From: Clarireedia homoeocarpa
Lineage: Eukaryota; Ascomycota; Leotiomycetes; Helotiales; Rutstroemiaceae
Length of the DNA: 64,000 nt
Reading direction: 5' to 3'
Assembly: GCA_001465935.1 (NCBI GenBank)
Contig: LNKV01000001.1
Span: forward strand, 744,001-808,000
Shown here: positions 12,181 to 23,692 of the stretch, in pieces
Layout of the letters: every line of letters starts with the position of its first letter
Numbering within the stretch: the stretch's first letter is position 1
Program-made: the position numbers and the translations under genes
The notes under the pieces: model-generated
The model's input: only the letters and a program-made list of their open reading frames with translations
Told to the model about the DNA's origin: nothing
The model's database searches: none

Positions 12181-13298
12181 ATGGCTAAGAGTTGTACCGG
12201 TAAGTGCTTCAATCTCTACACAGATACTAAAATACAGAAATACTAATCACTATAGCCCTCACAACTCCTGACACCATGTGGAGCTTCTGTCCGAATATCG
12301 GTGCTTCCTATTTCTTCGCCATCTTATTTGCATTGACTACCATCGCACACTTTACCCAAGCCATTATCTCCAGAAAAGGATACTGCTGGGTGATCATAAC
12401 GTCTGGCACAGCACAGTTTCTCGCATACGTTTTCAGAATAATCAGTATAAAGAATCCTGAAAGCAATGGCCTGTACTCCACCTGGTTCGTTTTGATTTTG
12501 GTTAGTAGTTTCCACTGTAGCATGCATGGATTCTGTTAACCTAGCACATTAGATTGCACCTCTGTTTACGAATGCATTTGTTTACATGGTGATGGGCCGG
12601 ATGGTTTGGAATTATGTCAAGGACGCCAAGATATACGGCATAACCGCATGGAGATTTGGTCTTTATTTTGTGATACTGGATATTGTGTAAGTGTCTCGTC
12701 GCTCGTGGATATTACAGCACTCATACGTACTTAGGGCTCTCCTCGTTCAGATCTATGGCGCTTCTACAGCTTCTGGAGATGACCAACCTGAGCATACTAT
12801 ACTGCTGGGCCTACATGTTTACATGATTGGTGTTGGAATACAACAGTTCTTCATCTGCGTTTTTCTCGTCTATGCAATTCAATTTCACGCAACACTTCGT
12901 CGGCAGGACGGACAAGGACTCTTTACTCCTAAAAGCGCTTACGGATTGCTCTATGCTATATATGCAGTTATTCTTCTTATTACCGTACGCATTTGCCTCA
13001 TCTTGCAATACATAGTCAATACTAACACATAATTCAGGTCAGAATTATCTTCCGTCTTGTTGAATATTCTTCGGGCCTACATAGTAGCATACCTAACCAC
13101 GAAGCGTTTCAGTACTGCTTGGACTCCGTGCCAATGTTCTTCGCCTTGGTCGTCCTTAACATCTTCCACCCCGGGAAAATTATGTCCGGACCTGCTTCGG
13201 ATATTCCAAATAGGAAAACAAGGAAGAACAAGGCATTCTGCACAAAAGGCCAACTGATCGAAAACCGCGTCAGTGAAGCGGACGTCCAGCTAGTGTAA
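12181..13298 (+). CDS. RTA1-like seven-transmembrane protein
   Basis: Exons 12181-12199, 12256-12500, 12553-12686, 12735-12984 and 13038-13298 join in phase to 302 residues. The protein has several hydrophobic helices. It carries the family signature near its end, FRLVEYSSG followed by HEAFQYCLDSVPMF and NIFHPG, which defines the fungal RTA1/RSB1/YLR046C group. These plasma-membrane or vacuolar proteins are linked in yeast to 7-aminocholesterol resistance and sphingoid-base export. The Trp-Ser-Phe-Cys-Pro N-terminus before helix 1 is also usual. Length is typical (about 300). All four introns are 48-56 bp with good sites. The transported compound cannot be inferred. No cluster context suggests a specialised role. 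Confidence 0.93.
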
Positions 13299-14049
13299 AG
13301 TGTGATTCAAGGAGCACAGAATGTCTTATTGGAGGACCATTTCATAGCGTCTGGTTTGCTGTTATCGAAATTGCTGGAGTTAAATATGTTTCTTTGTAAC
13401 CTGGGTCTTCTTAATTGTATGTGCTGATTTTCTACCTTTAGATGGTGAATAGATAAAATATATAGATGGAATGTAATACAATACAGCTACATGGCCAACC
13501 AGCTACATGGCCAACCGGGAAAGATATCACGAGTGACGAGATGAATAATTCGTGTTTATTTTTCACGATGTCAGCCCAGTAAAAGGCGACTCATTTCACA
13601 TAACTCAAGGAGATGAAACATGGAGCCAGCTAGTAGCACCTTACGGAAGAATCTCAACCTTAAATGGTATAAGCTTTTCGTTAAAGATTAACATAGTGAG
13701 CATTCTAAAAGCAGGTCCTCCCCATAATAGCATTCCTATCCCACCTTCGGCTCATCGGCTCAGCGTCTAGAGCCTTCGCGATATCGAGTCAGATATCAGT
13801 GGCCTTAAGAAGGATTCAACTTGTGCATTGTCATCTTCGAACAGTTTTGTCCAGCAAGCACGTGTTAAAACCACGTCTGACAGGTTTTACGTACGTTTGT
13901 CGTCACCCCTGCAAGGCGCAGTCATTAATACGGCCTCCAATCCATAAATCGATCCTAACAACTCCGTTGAGGCCTGTTCACATAAACATGAGAACATGCC
14001 GCTGAAAGATCTATCTTTGAACAAGTGAAGTTGCAAGATCTCCATCGGA
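13299..14049. other. Intergenic; 16-bp perfect tandem duplication
   Basis: It separates the RTA1-like gene from the Zn2Cys6 gene. AGCTACATGGCCAACC occurs twice in direct tandem (13485-13500, 13501-13516). No coding sequence was recognised; short frames at 13552-14005 have no family features. Confidence 0.6.
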
Positions 14050-15941
14050 ATGCCCCGAGTTGCTCCCGGCCAAAGAAAGAGGGCCTACAGGCCCAAGTCA
14101 AGGACTGGCTGCTTAACATGTAAGTGAGTGTAGACTCCCAGCTACCAAATTTGAAGTCGCAATGTCTAACATTTCCAAAGAAGTAAGACCTCCGAAAGAT
14201 TCAACGCTCACACAGTGAGCTTATTCGCGTACTATTTCTAGTCAGACGTGTGAAATGTGACGAAGAACGACCCCGCTGTTCACGATGCACTCTAACGGGC
14301 CGAAAATGTGATGGATATCAAGATACAGATGAACTCTCGAGCGGTTCTTCTTCTCGTGGCAGTTCTGTAGAAATTTCGGCATCGAGGTCTACGGCGCTTC
14401 TACCGGCGCCATCACCATCATTTTTGGAGACAAATCAAGAACGCAGAGCCTTCCACTTCTTTATCAATACAACGGCGCCAATGATGGCTGGATTCGACTC
14501 AGAAAATTGTTGGTCAGAATTAATCCCAAGAGCAGCACATCACGAGCGTCCAATTCGACATGCATTGGTTGCATTAGGTGCTTTGCATGAAAGTCGATCA
14601 ATGATAGCACGTGGAGCCAAAGCGAACCGTTCATTGCTAGAATTTCCTCTGCTAGAGTATGGTCGCGCCATAAGGAGCTTGGTTGAACCGTTTTCGAAAA
14701 ATAAAAGACAGGCAATGGATGTGTGCTTGATAAGTTGTGCATTGTTCGCCGCATTTGAGGCAGGTAATTTCATGTTTGCATTACTCGTAACCCTATCTTC
14801 TTTAAAACTTTGTATCTGTCTCATGTAATCTATTGTATCAAACCGTAACACAGTCGCGCTGACATGAACACAGATGATGCATGGGAACTATGGCTCGGGT
14901 GTTGCGCATCAACAGAGTGGGAACAAAATTCTCTGTGAGATAATGTACGATGAAAGCACGGGAAAGCATCAACATGATACTTTAAGTACATCCAACGCAC
15001 CATATATACCTATGAAAACCATAGAAGAGCTATATCTCCGATCAGACTTTGCACTGACTCAGGTAAGCACCCGTATACAACATCGTGGCCCCAATATCCG
15101 GTTTCGATACCTAACTTTTTCAACGTAGATGGTATACACCAACGATTCAACCATCTTTGATAAATTTAACAAAACACATCTCTCCCAACAGCTACCTGAA
15201 ACGTTCAATTCTCTCGCCGAAGCAAGAAACGCCCACCAGTTCCTGTGGACACGCTTCCGCTGTGAGCTTAACGGCCTAGAAGCACGCTACACCCCCTCCC
15301 AAGAACCTCTACTCTTCGCAAAATGGCAGTATAAAACGCTAGAACAAACCCATCAATGGAGTCTGGCATTTCAATCCTTCTTATCCAACCACGGACACAC
15401 CCTCACCGAATACGAAAAACTCGGTGTCCTAGTCCTAGAAATACAATACCAGACCGGCTACATGAATACAGTGGTTGCTCGATGCGTCATCGGTGACCAA
15501 ATGGCATGGGATCCGTGTTTAACTTCTTTCGAGAAGATCATCGAGCTAGCGACTAAAGTTCTGGACTCCCCGGCTTTCACTGCTGCGGGGTTTCAGATTG
15601 ACGTTGGGATCATTGGGCCGCTGTATCATACGAGTGCTGCTTGTAGACATCCGGTTGTGAGGAGAAAGGCTATTGAGTTACTGGAGAGGGTACCTGATTT
15701 GCAAGAAGGTGTATGGAATGCGGGGATCACGGCGAGAGCTGCGAGGAGGGTGGTGGAGATTGAAGAGTCCGGCTTGGGCCTTGTACGAGAGGCTGCAGAT
15801 GTACCAGATTGGGCTCGGATCAGTGAGGTGGAGCCTGAATTTGACACAGAGAAAAGGAAGGTGACGGTAAAGTATTATAGGAGTAGCAGAGCGTCTTGTA
15901 AATCATTTCGCAAGCCCTTTACTGAGACATTCGAATGGTAG
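14050..15941 (+). CDS. Zn2Cys6 fungal transcription factor
   Basis: The model is 14050-14123, 14181-14182, 14242-14759, 14874-15062 and 15129-15941, giving 531 residues. The N-terminal binuclear zinc cluster has Cys21, Cys24, Cys31, Cys38, Cys41 and Cys48 in the standard spacing, with RRVKC and RKCDGY. The rest resembles the fungal_trans_2-type regulatory domain (CALFAAFE, then HGNYGSGVAHQQSG). Two splicing points are unusual. The cluster is correct only if a 2-nt exon (AA, 14181-14182) is used between introns of 57 and 59 bp, producing CKIRRVKC. The intron at 14760-14873 keeps frame only with a GC donor (GAG|GCAGGT); the nearby GT donor shifts frame. If either event fails, the gene is broken. 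It presumably acts in the nucleus as a pathway regulator; targets are unknown. Confidence 0.85.
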
Positions 15942-16317
15942 AATAATGTCAGTCTGTACTGCACGCAATGCATATTTCCACCTTCTGATCAAGCTCATAA
16001 AAATGCCCATGCCAGTGTAGCCTGCCACGAACATATATTCATTCTAACTATCTCGTACTCATGATCTACAAAATTTTTCATTCATCCGTCCAATTCCGCG
16101 CAGAAATGCTAAGCAGAATGCCAAAACTTGAACACATTGTCTTTCCCCGCCCCCAAACGCCTGGCTATGTATTAATACAATTAGAGGGAAGAGTGTCCAC
16201 GGTATCCTTCATCGTCTCGTCCGAAGTTCGTCCTATATCGCCCATCCAGATTGTCGTCTCAATATCACCAATCCCTCCGAACTTTCCCTCATTCAACATC
16301 CTACCTGTTATTCTCTA
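15942..16317. other. Convergent 3' region
   Basis: It lies between the ends of the Zn2Cys6 gene (plus) and Pam16 (minus). It should hold both 3' untranslated regions. No gene recognised. Confidence 0.6.
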
Positions 16318-16863
16318 TCACCGATCCTTGAAAACTTTCGGTTTCCACCCCTCCCTCAGTTCCTCCTCCCTCGCAATCTTCTCCGCCTTTCCCCTAATCT
16401 CCCCCTCTAACCGTTCCCTCGCTCTCAGAATCTTACTCTGCAGATAGAAACTGCCACCCTGCTTGGGATCATTCACATCGAACAATTTTTTGAATCTCGC
16501 CATTACGTCTTCCATGTCTATTTTTCCTTCCTTCGGCGGCTTTACGTTCAAGATCTTGCACGCTTCCTCAAGCGTTAGGCCGTTAGAGGAGAAGGAAGAT
16601 CCGCTTGCGCCGCCGCCGGCGGATGATTGTTGCGCTTTCTGGTAAGCGGAAGACGCTTTTGCTTGTTTCCACGATTCGGAGATGGCGCGTCCAAGAACTC
16701 GTGCCCCGGTTATGGCGACTTGGGTTATTATTCGGTGGGCCTATATGGTGGAAGAAGAGGGGTTAGTAAACGCTTGGTAGAGAGAAGTGGCACGCAACTG
16801 GCATTGCGGCAGTAATGGGTATAATTTGATCTTTGGATCTGAGAAAATGTGTGAGCATACCAT
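16318..16863 (-). CDS. PAM16: Mitochondrial import motor subunit Pam16/Tim16
   Basis: The start codon alone forms exon 1 (16863-16861). A 120-bp intron (16860-16741, GTATGC...ATATAG) follows, then exon 2 (16740-16318). The 141-residue product is the usual size. The N-terminus MAHRIITQVAITGARVLGRA is a close match to the family's membrane-associated start, and the C-terminal half is the J-like domain (LTLEEACKILNV, ARFKKLFDVNDPKQGGSFYLQSKI). As expected for Pam16 it lacks the HPD motif of true J proteins. Pam16 pairs with Pam14/18 and controls mtHsp70 stimulation at the TIM23 translocase on the matrix face of the inner membrane. The gene is divergent from YIP1. Confidence 0.95.
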
Positions 16864-17257
16864 GATGAATATGTAATTATATCAGAAACCCGCACTAGAT
16901 AATGCGCACTTTAATTGTGGCGTGGGGAAAGTGTGCAGACGATGATGAATATATAAATCTATCTCGAATCTTCAACTTTTTCCCACCTTGCATTCGGACT
17001 TTTCCGCCATCGGTCTCGGCCAGGATAATTTATACCTGCCTAATATACCAGGCTCAGAGCGTCATCCCAGCGCAGTCGACAGCCTAGCTGCAGCATCCAA
17101 AAATGACACCTGCGCAACGAATATCAAACAAGCAGCATACCCCCAAACAAATGTTTCCTTCTCCACCATAACCACCAATTTCCTCCTGAAATCAAACTAC
17201 CATACCATCCGCAAACCAATTCTGAATAATACCTTCAGCGAGAAAACCAAACCTACC
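16864..17257. promoter_or_regulatory. Shared divergent promoter, PAM16 / YIP1
   Basis: These 394 bp separate the two opposing start codons, so both promoters must lie here. The frame upstream of the YIP1 ATG is open by chance and contains no Met-initiated conserved sequence. No specific operator was identified. Confidence 0.55.
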
Positions 17258-18264
17258 ATGTCCAACTTCTACAATTCCCCACCCCCTCAAAGCCCCTACG
17301 GTGCCAGCTCCTCAGCCGCAGCCCAGAACCTACAATTCTACCCCTCGACCTACACGCCGAACCCGGTTTCCGGCCACGCCACCCCGCAGCAAGCATATGG
17401 GTATGGGATCTCGCCTGCGCAAACGTACGGCGGCTCGGCAGGCGGATATGGATTTGGGGCTGCGGGAGGAGCGCCCGGTGTGAGTGGACGTATGGGAGAG
17501 AGTGGTGGGCTGCGAACGGGCTGGCTGGCAGCTTTTGGGACTGAGGGATATGAGGGAGAGCCGCCGCTGTTGGAGGAGCTGGGGGTTAATTTTGGGCATA
17601 TTCGAAGTAAGGTATGTGGCGATGAGTTTGGGGTTTCTTTATTTTCTGTGTGCTCTATCTGCGCATTTGTGAACATGAATTTTCAAGTACTGATACGGTT
17701 TTGGGTGAATAGACACTAGCAGTACTCAATCCCCTCGCCCGCATCGATCAGCATATAATGGACGACTCGGACCTTGCAGGACCTATCCTCTTCTTCCTCC
17801 TCTTCGGAACCTTCCTCCTGTTTTCAGGAAAAGTACATTTCGGGTATATTTACGGACTCGCCCTCCTCGGCTCCTCATCTCTCCACGTAATCCTCTCTCT
17901 AATGTCTCCCCCCATCGCCCCGGACGCATCATCATCACAGCAGCAAAACCCCTCACATCTCTCCTCGACCCTCACATATCCGCGTAGCGCAAGCGTGCTA
18001 GGCTACTGTTTATTACCACTCGTGTTGACGAGTGTGGTGGGAATTATAATGCCAATGGATGGGCCACTGGGGTATGTGTTGACTACGCTGGCTATTGTGT
18101 GGTGCACGTATAGTAGTAGTGGGATGTTCTGCGCGGTGGGGAGAATGAGGGGTATGAGGGGCTTGGTAGCTTATCCGCTGGCGCTATTTTATGTTGGTTT
18201 TGGCATCATGGGAATATTTTCGAGTAGGGGATCGGGGACTTTGGGGAAGGTTGCTGGGGCTTAA
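17258..18264 (+). CDS. YIP1: Yip1-domain Golgi/ER membrane protein
   Basis: Exons 17258-17611 and 17713-18264 give 301 residues. The first half is a cytosolic Pro/Gly/Ser/Tyr-rich region that ends in the conserved PPLLEELGVNFGHIRSK. The second half has the DSDLAGP motif just before the first membrane segment and then about five hydrophobic helices ending near YVGFGIMGIF. This order is characteristic of YIP1/YIPF5, which binds Ypt1/Ypt31 Rab GTPases and supports COPII vesicle formation between ER and Golgi. The start is the ATG in ACCATGTCC, chosen because upstream in-frame sequence does not resemble the family. A longer Ser/Gln insert lies between helices two and three (about residues 178-195). 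Confidence 0.94.
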
Positions 18265-18751
18265 GAAAGTGGTATGGGTGCACTTAGGGAACTGAAAAGG
18301 GCTGGGAAGAAAGGAAAGGAAAGATCTGGTGATGATTATTCAGACATCAAAAAGGAACTGGCTGGTATGGGCTCAGGTGAATTTTCGGATTGTAAGAATA
18401 GATTAGGGGGGTGGGATACTTTGTACAGCATGGTTTCGGGAACTGCTGAGAAAAACTTATGAGCAAGCAAGCGAATGAATAGATGGTATATTAAAAACAT
18501 GCAAGCAGTGTACTGCTATCTCACAATTGATGTGCATGTGTTTGGTAATGAGTGACTTGCTGGTTTATGAATATGGTTTATTGTATAACAAAATGCTCTC
18601 ACGAAGTTTAAACTAATCCTATATCGTTTGGCCTGAGCCTAATCAATGCACTTCTCAACGTAACTGCTTGCCAGCCCTGCCGTACCAATTACTCCAAACG
18701 CCAATCCAGGCCCACCCATCAGACCATGCATCCATTCCTATGCTCCCGCCA
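18265..18751. other. Convergent 3' region of YIP1 and the peroxin gene
   Basis: A short Lys-rich frame at 18274-18462 begins 10 bp after the YIP1 stop. It has no family features and is best read as 3' untranslated sequence. Nothing else is recognised. Confidence 0.55.
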
Positions 18752-20453
18752 CTACTCCAGCCCCATCATGACCTCATCACTAATCCCCCAGTCTCTCGGT
18801 CTCGGTGGTCTATCATCGTCGGAATCCATACTCGTACTACTTTTCCTACTCTTCCTTTCATCTCTCCTCGAATTACCTATTCTAAACCCACTACTACTTT
18901 TACTCTTTATACTCGAGTTATCTGAATATTCCGGGGGAGGAGTCCTGGAAGAAGAGAAAGAGGATAAGTGTGTATGAGCGGATGTCGAATTGGGGCTCTC
19001 CTGGGTTGGAGTATGTGAGGGTGTGATTTCGGTGCTGGAGCTTACTTCGACGAGTTCGGCATCACGATACCATTTTCGGCGGCGAGTGTAGCGTCCCCAG
19101 CCATCTTGGCCACGGCGTCCGTTTTGCCACTGTTAGTGTTAGTCAATACAATGTATCATAAAAACGAGAACTAGAAGAGTAAGTGCGTACCTTGTTGTCG
19201 TAGTATATCCATCCGGAGCCTCCATCACTATTTACTTTGGCCTTAGAACCACCTTCATCATTTTCGCCCGCCCCTTCTACAAGCCATCGACTTCCTTCAA
19301 CCCATCTCCACCTTGCACCACCTCCCTCGACATCTGGTAATTCGAACTCTTCTTTTGGTGGGCAAGCATTTAGGTGCTCGTCTGTCCATGCAGCTCTTTC
19401 GTATGCAAAAAGTGAATCGGTCCAACCAAGTCCTACCCAGCGACGCTGGTTCTCATACAATATGAAAGTAAACTTCACGCCAGGTGCTTCTGGTCTTCTC
19501 TTTATAGCAGCATTTGCTGCGAGAGACGCTTCTTCAACATTAGATGATCTGCGCGGTGGCAGAGGTGGCTTCTTGTCTGTTCCATTGGTTGTTGGTGGTG
19601 CCAAAGTATCTGTAAAATGTAACCCTGTGATAGCTGTACAAATTCGTCTTACAGACGCTGATCTCCACAATATTGTTCTGGCAATTCGATTTGGTCTAGA
19701 ATGCCAGGTCAAGAAAATCGTGCCAGAAACTAAAACGATACGCTTGGTAGTGATGACTTGTAGAGGCGGCAGTGTCAGAATAACCCACATAGGAGTAACG
19801 AGTAGGATGCGAAGTAACAGTGTTGTAAGCGCAGGTCGCGTAGTAGCAGAAGTCGCCGTTCGTTGAGTCGACAAGAAATCGGTCAATTGTAGCAGAGGAT
19901 CTAAAAGCACATTACATCTCGAAGTAAATATCTTCAACGTCTCTACGATTTCGTCCAAGGTCTTCTGGTGCTTCGTATTTGTAGCCTCCGAATCCATCCG
20001 TTTGTGCCCTTTCTTTTGTTTCTCTCCCGTCCAACCCGTGGATGACAATGGAGAGTATCGCCGCGAATACATTCCAAGTATTAATCCTATGACCACCACC
20101 AACGGTCCCGCATATCGCATCACCACATCTCCATACAGTACAATCGCCCAAAAGCTAGCGACAAGCAAGAAGCTCTCCCAGGGATCCCCGCTTGTCCATG
20201 TTATCAGCCCCACGATTTTATTGAGGGGCAACAGAAACGGATGAGAATATGCTAATGCGCGGGTGATCTGCGGAGGGGTTGCAAGTAGCAAGGGCGATTT
20301 TTGGTGGACGAGGATGGTCGACCTCTGTTTATTTACAGAAGAGGCATGCGAAAGTGTAACTGGGGAGAATGCGGCGATTGTTGGAGGGGTAGGATCGGTG
20401 CCGGCTATGGATCCGCCATCATCATCTTTCCTCAAGTTCGGAGTGCTAGACAT
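18752..20453 (-). CDS. Pex30/31/32-like peroxin with dysferlin domain
   Basis: Exons 20453-19191 and 19129-18752 give 546 residues, with a 61-bp intron. The N-terminal half has several hydrophobic segments (SFWAIVLYGDVVMRY, GPLVVVIGLILGMY, LRILLVTPMWVILTL), matching the Pex24-type reticulon-like region. The C-terminal half holds a dysferlin domain: VKFTFILYENQRRWVGLGW, then WRWVEGSRW, and across the intron GWIYYDN-WQNGRRGQDGWGRYTRRRKWYRDAELVE. Such proteins sit in ER subdomains that contact peroxisomes and regulate peroxisome number and lipid droplet budding. The last 90 or so residues are Ser-rich and disordered. The start chosen is the first ATG (MSSTPNLRK). The gene is divergent from the poly(A) polymerase gene. 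Confidence 0.9.
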
Positions 20454-21266
20454 TTGATGCAACCATGGAGTATCCTGTTAATCAAATTAGTTGTGCTGAA
20501 AGGGAAGGTAAGGAATTTGAATGGAGAGAGAGCAGGTAAGCTTGGGGCAGTTGAACATACAAACGCAGCCATTGGACGTCATTGCTCAGAACAGGCTTTG
20601 CGACCGTGTAACGTGGGAAAGTCGAACAGCAGTTCAACCAACGTGCCAAAAGCAGCAGACAAGTACAAGTATTCGTAAGAAATGAAGTTGTAGCAATATT
20701 CGCTTCACTCTGGAGAAAGGAGAAATCTAAGACAAAAGGAAAAGAAAGAGAACACGAAGGAATGCTGATAGCTTACAACAGAACAATAGAAGCTCGGTTC
20801 AAATCTGGGGTATAGGACAATCACATGTCACCGGTGGAGTTTGGTTTTATGAATCCAGCATCACTGGTGCCAGCTATATGGGAACAACAACTCGGGCAAG
20901 AAGGGGAATGAGGAGGGAAAGGTGGCTAGGTATGGCAGGGAAATGACCCATTGAGATCCATTCAAACATCGGAATCACGTACATAGTATCATTCGCTTGG
21001 AAACCGCGCAAAGCCGTCCAGGACCTCCCAGTCTGAAGGTTCGCAAAATGAAGCAATTCTGGCGCATGAGCAAACTGGAAGCAGCTTCGCGTTAAAAGGA
21101 TCTCCGTGTTCCGTATTACTAAGCATACGACGGCAGTCCAACAGTCTTTCACGCTAACCTTGAATCTCGTGATCCAGAAAACTTCTAGTTTCCATTGTTG
21201 ACCTCCGCGCCTTCGTCAACAGTACTTCTTCAACGTCGAAGCTTCTCATCCGCGACACTGCTCGAA
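20454..21266. promoter_or_regulatory. Divergent promoter region, peroxin / TRF4-type gene
   Basis: These 813 bp lie between opposing starts. The last 72 bp are an in-frame, ATG-less extension of the plus-strand gene. No other coding sequence was recognised. Confidence 0.5.
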
Positions 21267-23692
21267 ATGTCTCGACAACCACCCCCTTCTGCTGGATTGC
21301 CTCCTCGCCCGCCTGCATCTCGCAGAGAAATGGGTGATTCTTATCGTCCCGACCAGAGCCGTCAAAATGATACCTACGTGCCCCACAACGCAAATCGCGA
21401 TCGCGATGTAATGTATCAATTCGGTGGTTACAGAGCCTACCCTCCACCACCTCCGCCTTCGTATGGAAGTTATGCCCCGGGTACGGAACCTCCTCGGGGG
21501 CCAGCTACGGATTCTTATCGTTCTCGTCCATCCAGAGACGACAGCTACCGTCCCCAGGAACGCGACTTCGACTTCCGCTATGATGCGCCACCATCAATTG
21601 ATTTTCAAAATGCTGATAGATTCCGACCTCGCTCTCCACCACGAAACCGTAATCGCGATAATGGCCGCGATAACAGAAGGAACGTTCGGGGAGACAATCG
21701 CGCTGGTGGACGCAATAACTACCGCGGTCGAGGTGGTCCAAGGTTGGCCTCAGATCGGGATTTCCTCAAAGGAAAACGTTCACCCACCCCTGAGCTGATG
21801 CCGGGTATGACCGACGATAATGGGAAAGATGTCAGATACAGACCGCTAGATGAACTATCGGATAGCGATGAAGCCGAGATGGACATGTCCGATGACGATG
21901 GCGAACAGCCTAAGAAAAAGATGGCCCGCACTGACAACAAGACCGCAGATGGTGACAGTGCTCCTAAGTGGTCAAACCCGGATCCATACACGGCCCTACC
22001 CCCACCAGATGAGACGCAGCAGAAGAAAAAGGATGTCGTCAAGCTTATTCGTAAAGCTCGTGTCACATCCACTAGCGATACTCCTACCAAAGCCAGCGCT
22101 GCAGCTGACGATTTCATTTCATTTGATTTTGATAACGATCCCGCTGAGCAATCTGCTGATGAAGATGATTATGAGCCTCCGCCATTCGAAGCTGTAGATC
22201 GTGCCCCAAAACATACTCAAAGCCGTTTTAGCCATCTCGATAACATTCGTAAACATGACAGTCCACAAGAGCCTCATGCTCTGAATGTCCAACAAGTGCA
22301 GGATATTATCAATCAAACCACCAACGGTCAACAACAAAATGCCTTGAATACACCTCAGAAGAAAATAACCAAAGCGTTAGATATTTCTTCTGACCCATCT
22401 TTGGGTAGCAGAAAGCGTACCGCTAACGATGAAATTAAACCCCCGCCTCGAGTAACCAAGGTTATTCCTGGAAAACCCCCTGCAGTCAATGGATCTTTAC
22501 TTAAAGAGTGGCGCTGTATCTCGTCGACCGACGGCACCCCTTGGCTCCAGGATCATTCTGATACTTCTAATATGGGCCTCTGGTACGATTTGTCCTTCAA
22601 CAATGTATTGTTTAAGCTAATGTAGTGTTTTAGGTTACACAAGGAGATCATGGACTTTTATCATCATGTCAAGCCTCGAAAGTTCGAACAAGTGATTCGG
22701 ACTAAATTAGTTGATGACTTACGTAACACGTTCCGAAAGAGATATCGGGATGCGGACATTCACAGCTTTGGATCTTTTCCTGCTGGTCTCTATCTGCCTA
22801 CTTCTGATGTAGACCTGGTCTTAGTCTCAGATGAATATATGAGAGGCGGATATCCTGTATACGGTGCAAAGAATGCTGTAAGGAGGTGTGCCGACTTTGT
22901 GAAATCACAGAGACTCAATCTCGACACAGTTGAAGTTATCACCGGTGCAAAGGTCCCACTGGTAAAATATGTCGACAAGATTACGGGTCTAAAGGTTGAT
23001 ATGTCATTTGAGAATGATACTGGCCTAATCGCAAACAAGACTTTCCAGGAGTGGAAGGCTCAATACCCTGCGATGCCAATATTAGTTACCATTGTCAAGC
23101 AATTACTTGCTATGCGCGGCTTGAACGAGCCAGTCAATGGTGGCATAGGGGGATTCTCAGTCACTTGTCTTGTTGTAAGTCTTTTACAGAACATGCCTCA
23201 GATACAAAGCGGAACAATGGTCCCGGAGCATCACCTCGGCGAAGTACTTATGGAGTTCTTTGACCTTTATGGCAATCAGTTTAATACACTTACCACTGCA
23301 ATATCTCTCAACCCTCCCGGATACATCTCCAAGGTAAGCTCTCAGCAAGCTATCTCCTAGAAGTAACCATTGATTCTCTTTAGGCTGCCAATCGTGAAGT
23401 CGTTTACAGAAATCTTAACCAGCCCAAGTTTTCTATAATCGACCCCAATAGATCAGACAATGATATCGCTGGAGGCTCGTCGAATACTCGTGCGATCCAA
23501 GCTTGCTTCTCTGCTGCCTATGACGCTCTACAAAAACGCATGGGTGAGCTGCAGTACTCTGATCTCGAGGCTCGTAGGAACCAGAGCATTCTAGGTTGTA
23601 TCCTCGAGGGCAATTACAGCTCTTTCAAGCTTCAGCGGGAACATCTTGCGCATCTTCACGAAACATTAATTGGTCCTTGCGAAGACCTTTAA
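21267..23692 (+). CDS. Non-canonical poly(A) polymerase, Trf4/Cid14 type
   Basis: Exons 21267-22582, 22634-23333 and 23384-23692 give 774 residues. The first 400 or so residues are disordered: Pro-rich, then Arg/Asn/Gly-rich (RNRDNGRDNRRN), then acidic. The nucleotidyltransferase domain starts near residue 430. The active-site motif is near residue 485, GSFPAGLYLPTSDVDLVLV, with the two Asp of DVD. A later segment, GLKVDMSFEN, supplies the third carboxylate. The PAP-associated domain follows (NEPVNGGIGGFSVTCLV, LGEVLMEFFDLYGN). This matches the Trf4/5-Cid14 catalytic subunit of the nuclear TRAMP complex, which adds short A-tails to aberrant RNA for the exosome and acts in heterochromatic silencing. 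An upstream ATG-less frame resembles a mitochondrial leader (see findings). Confidence 0.93.

Noticed and set aside
16988..17257. N-terminal extension of YIP1 by 90 codons
   Set aside because: The frame is open by chance, but it overlaps the shared promoter and lacks Yip1-like sequence; the ACCATGTCC start is better.
18274..18462. Lys-rich 62-codon frame after YIP1
   Set aside because: It starts 10 bp after the YIP1 stop with no conserved features; read as 3' untranslated sequence.
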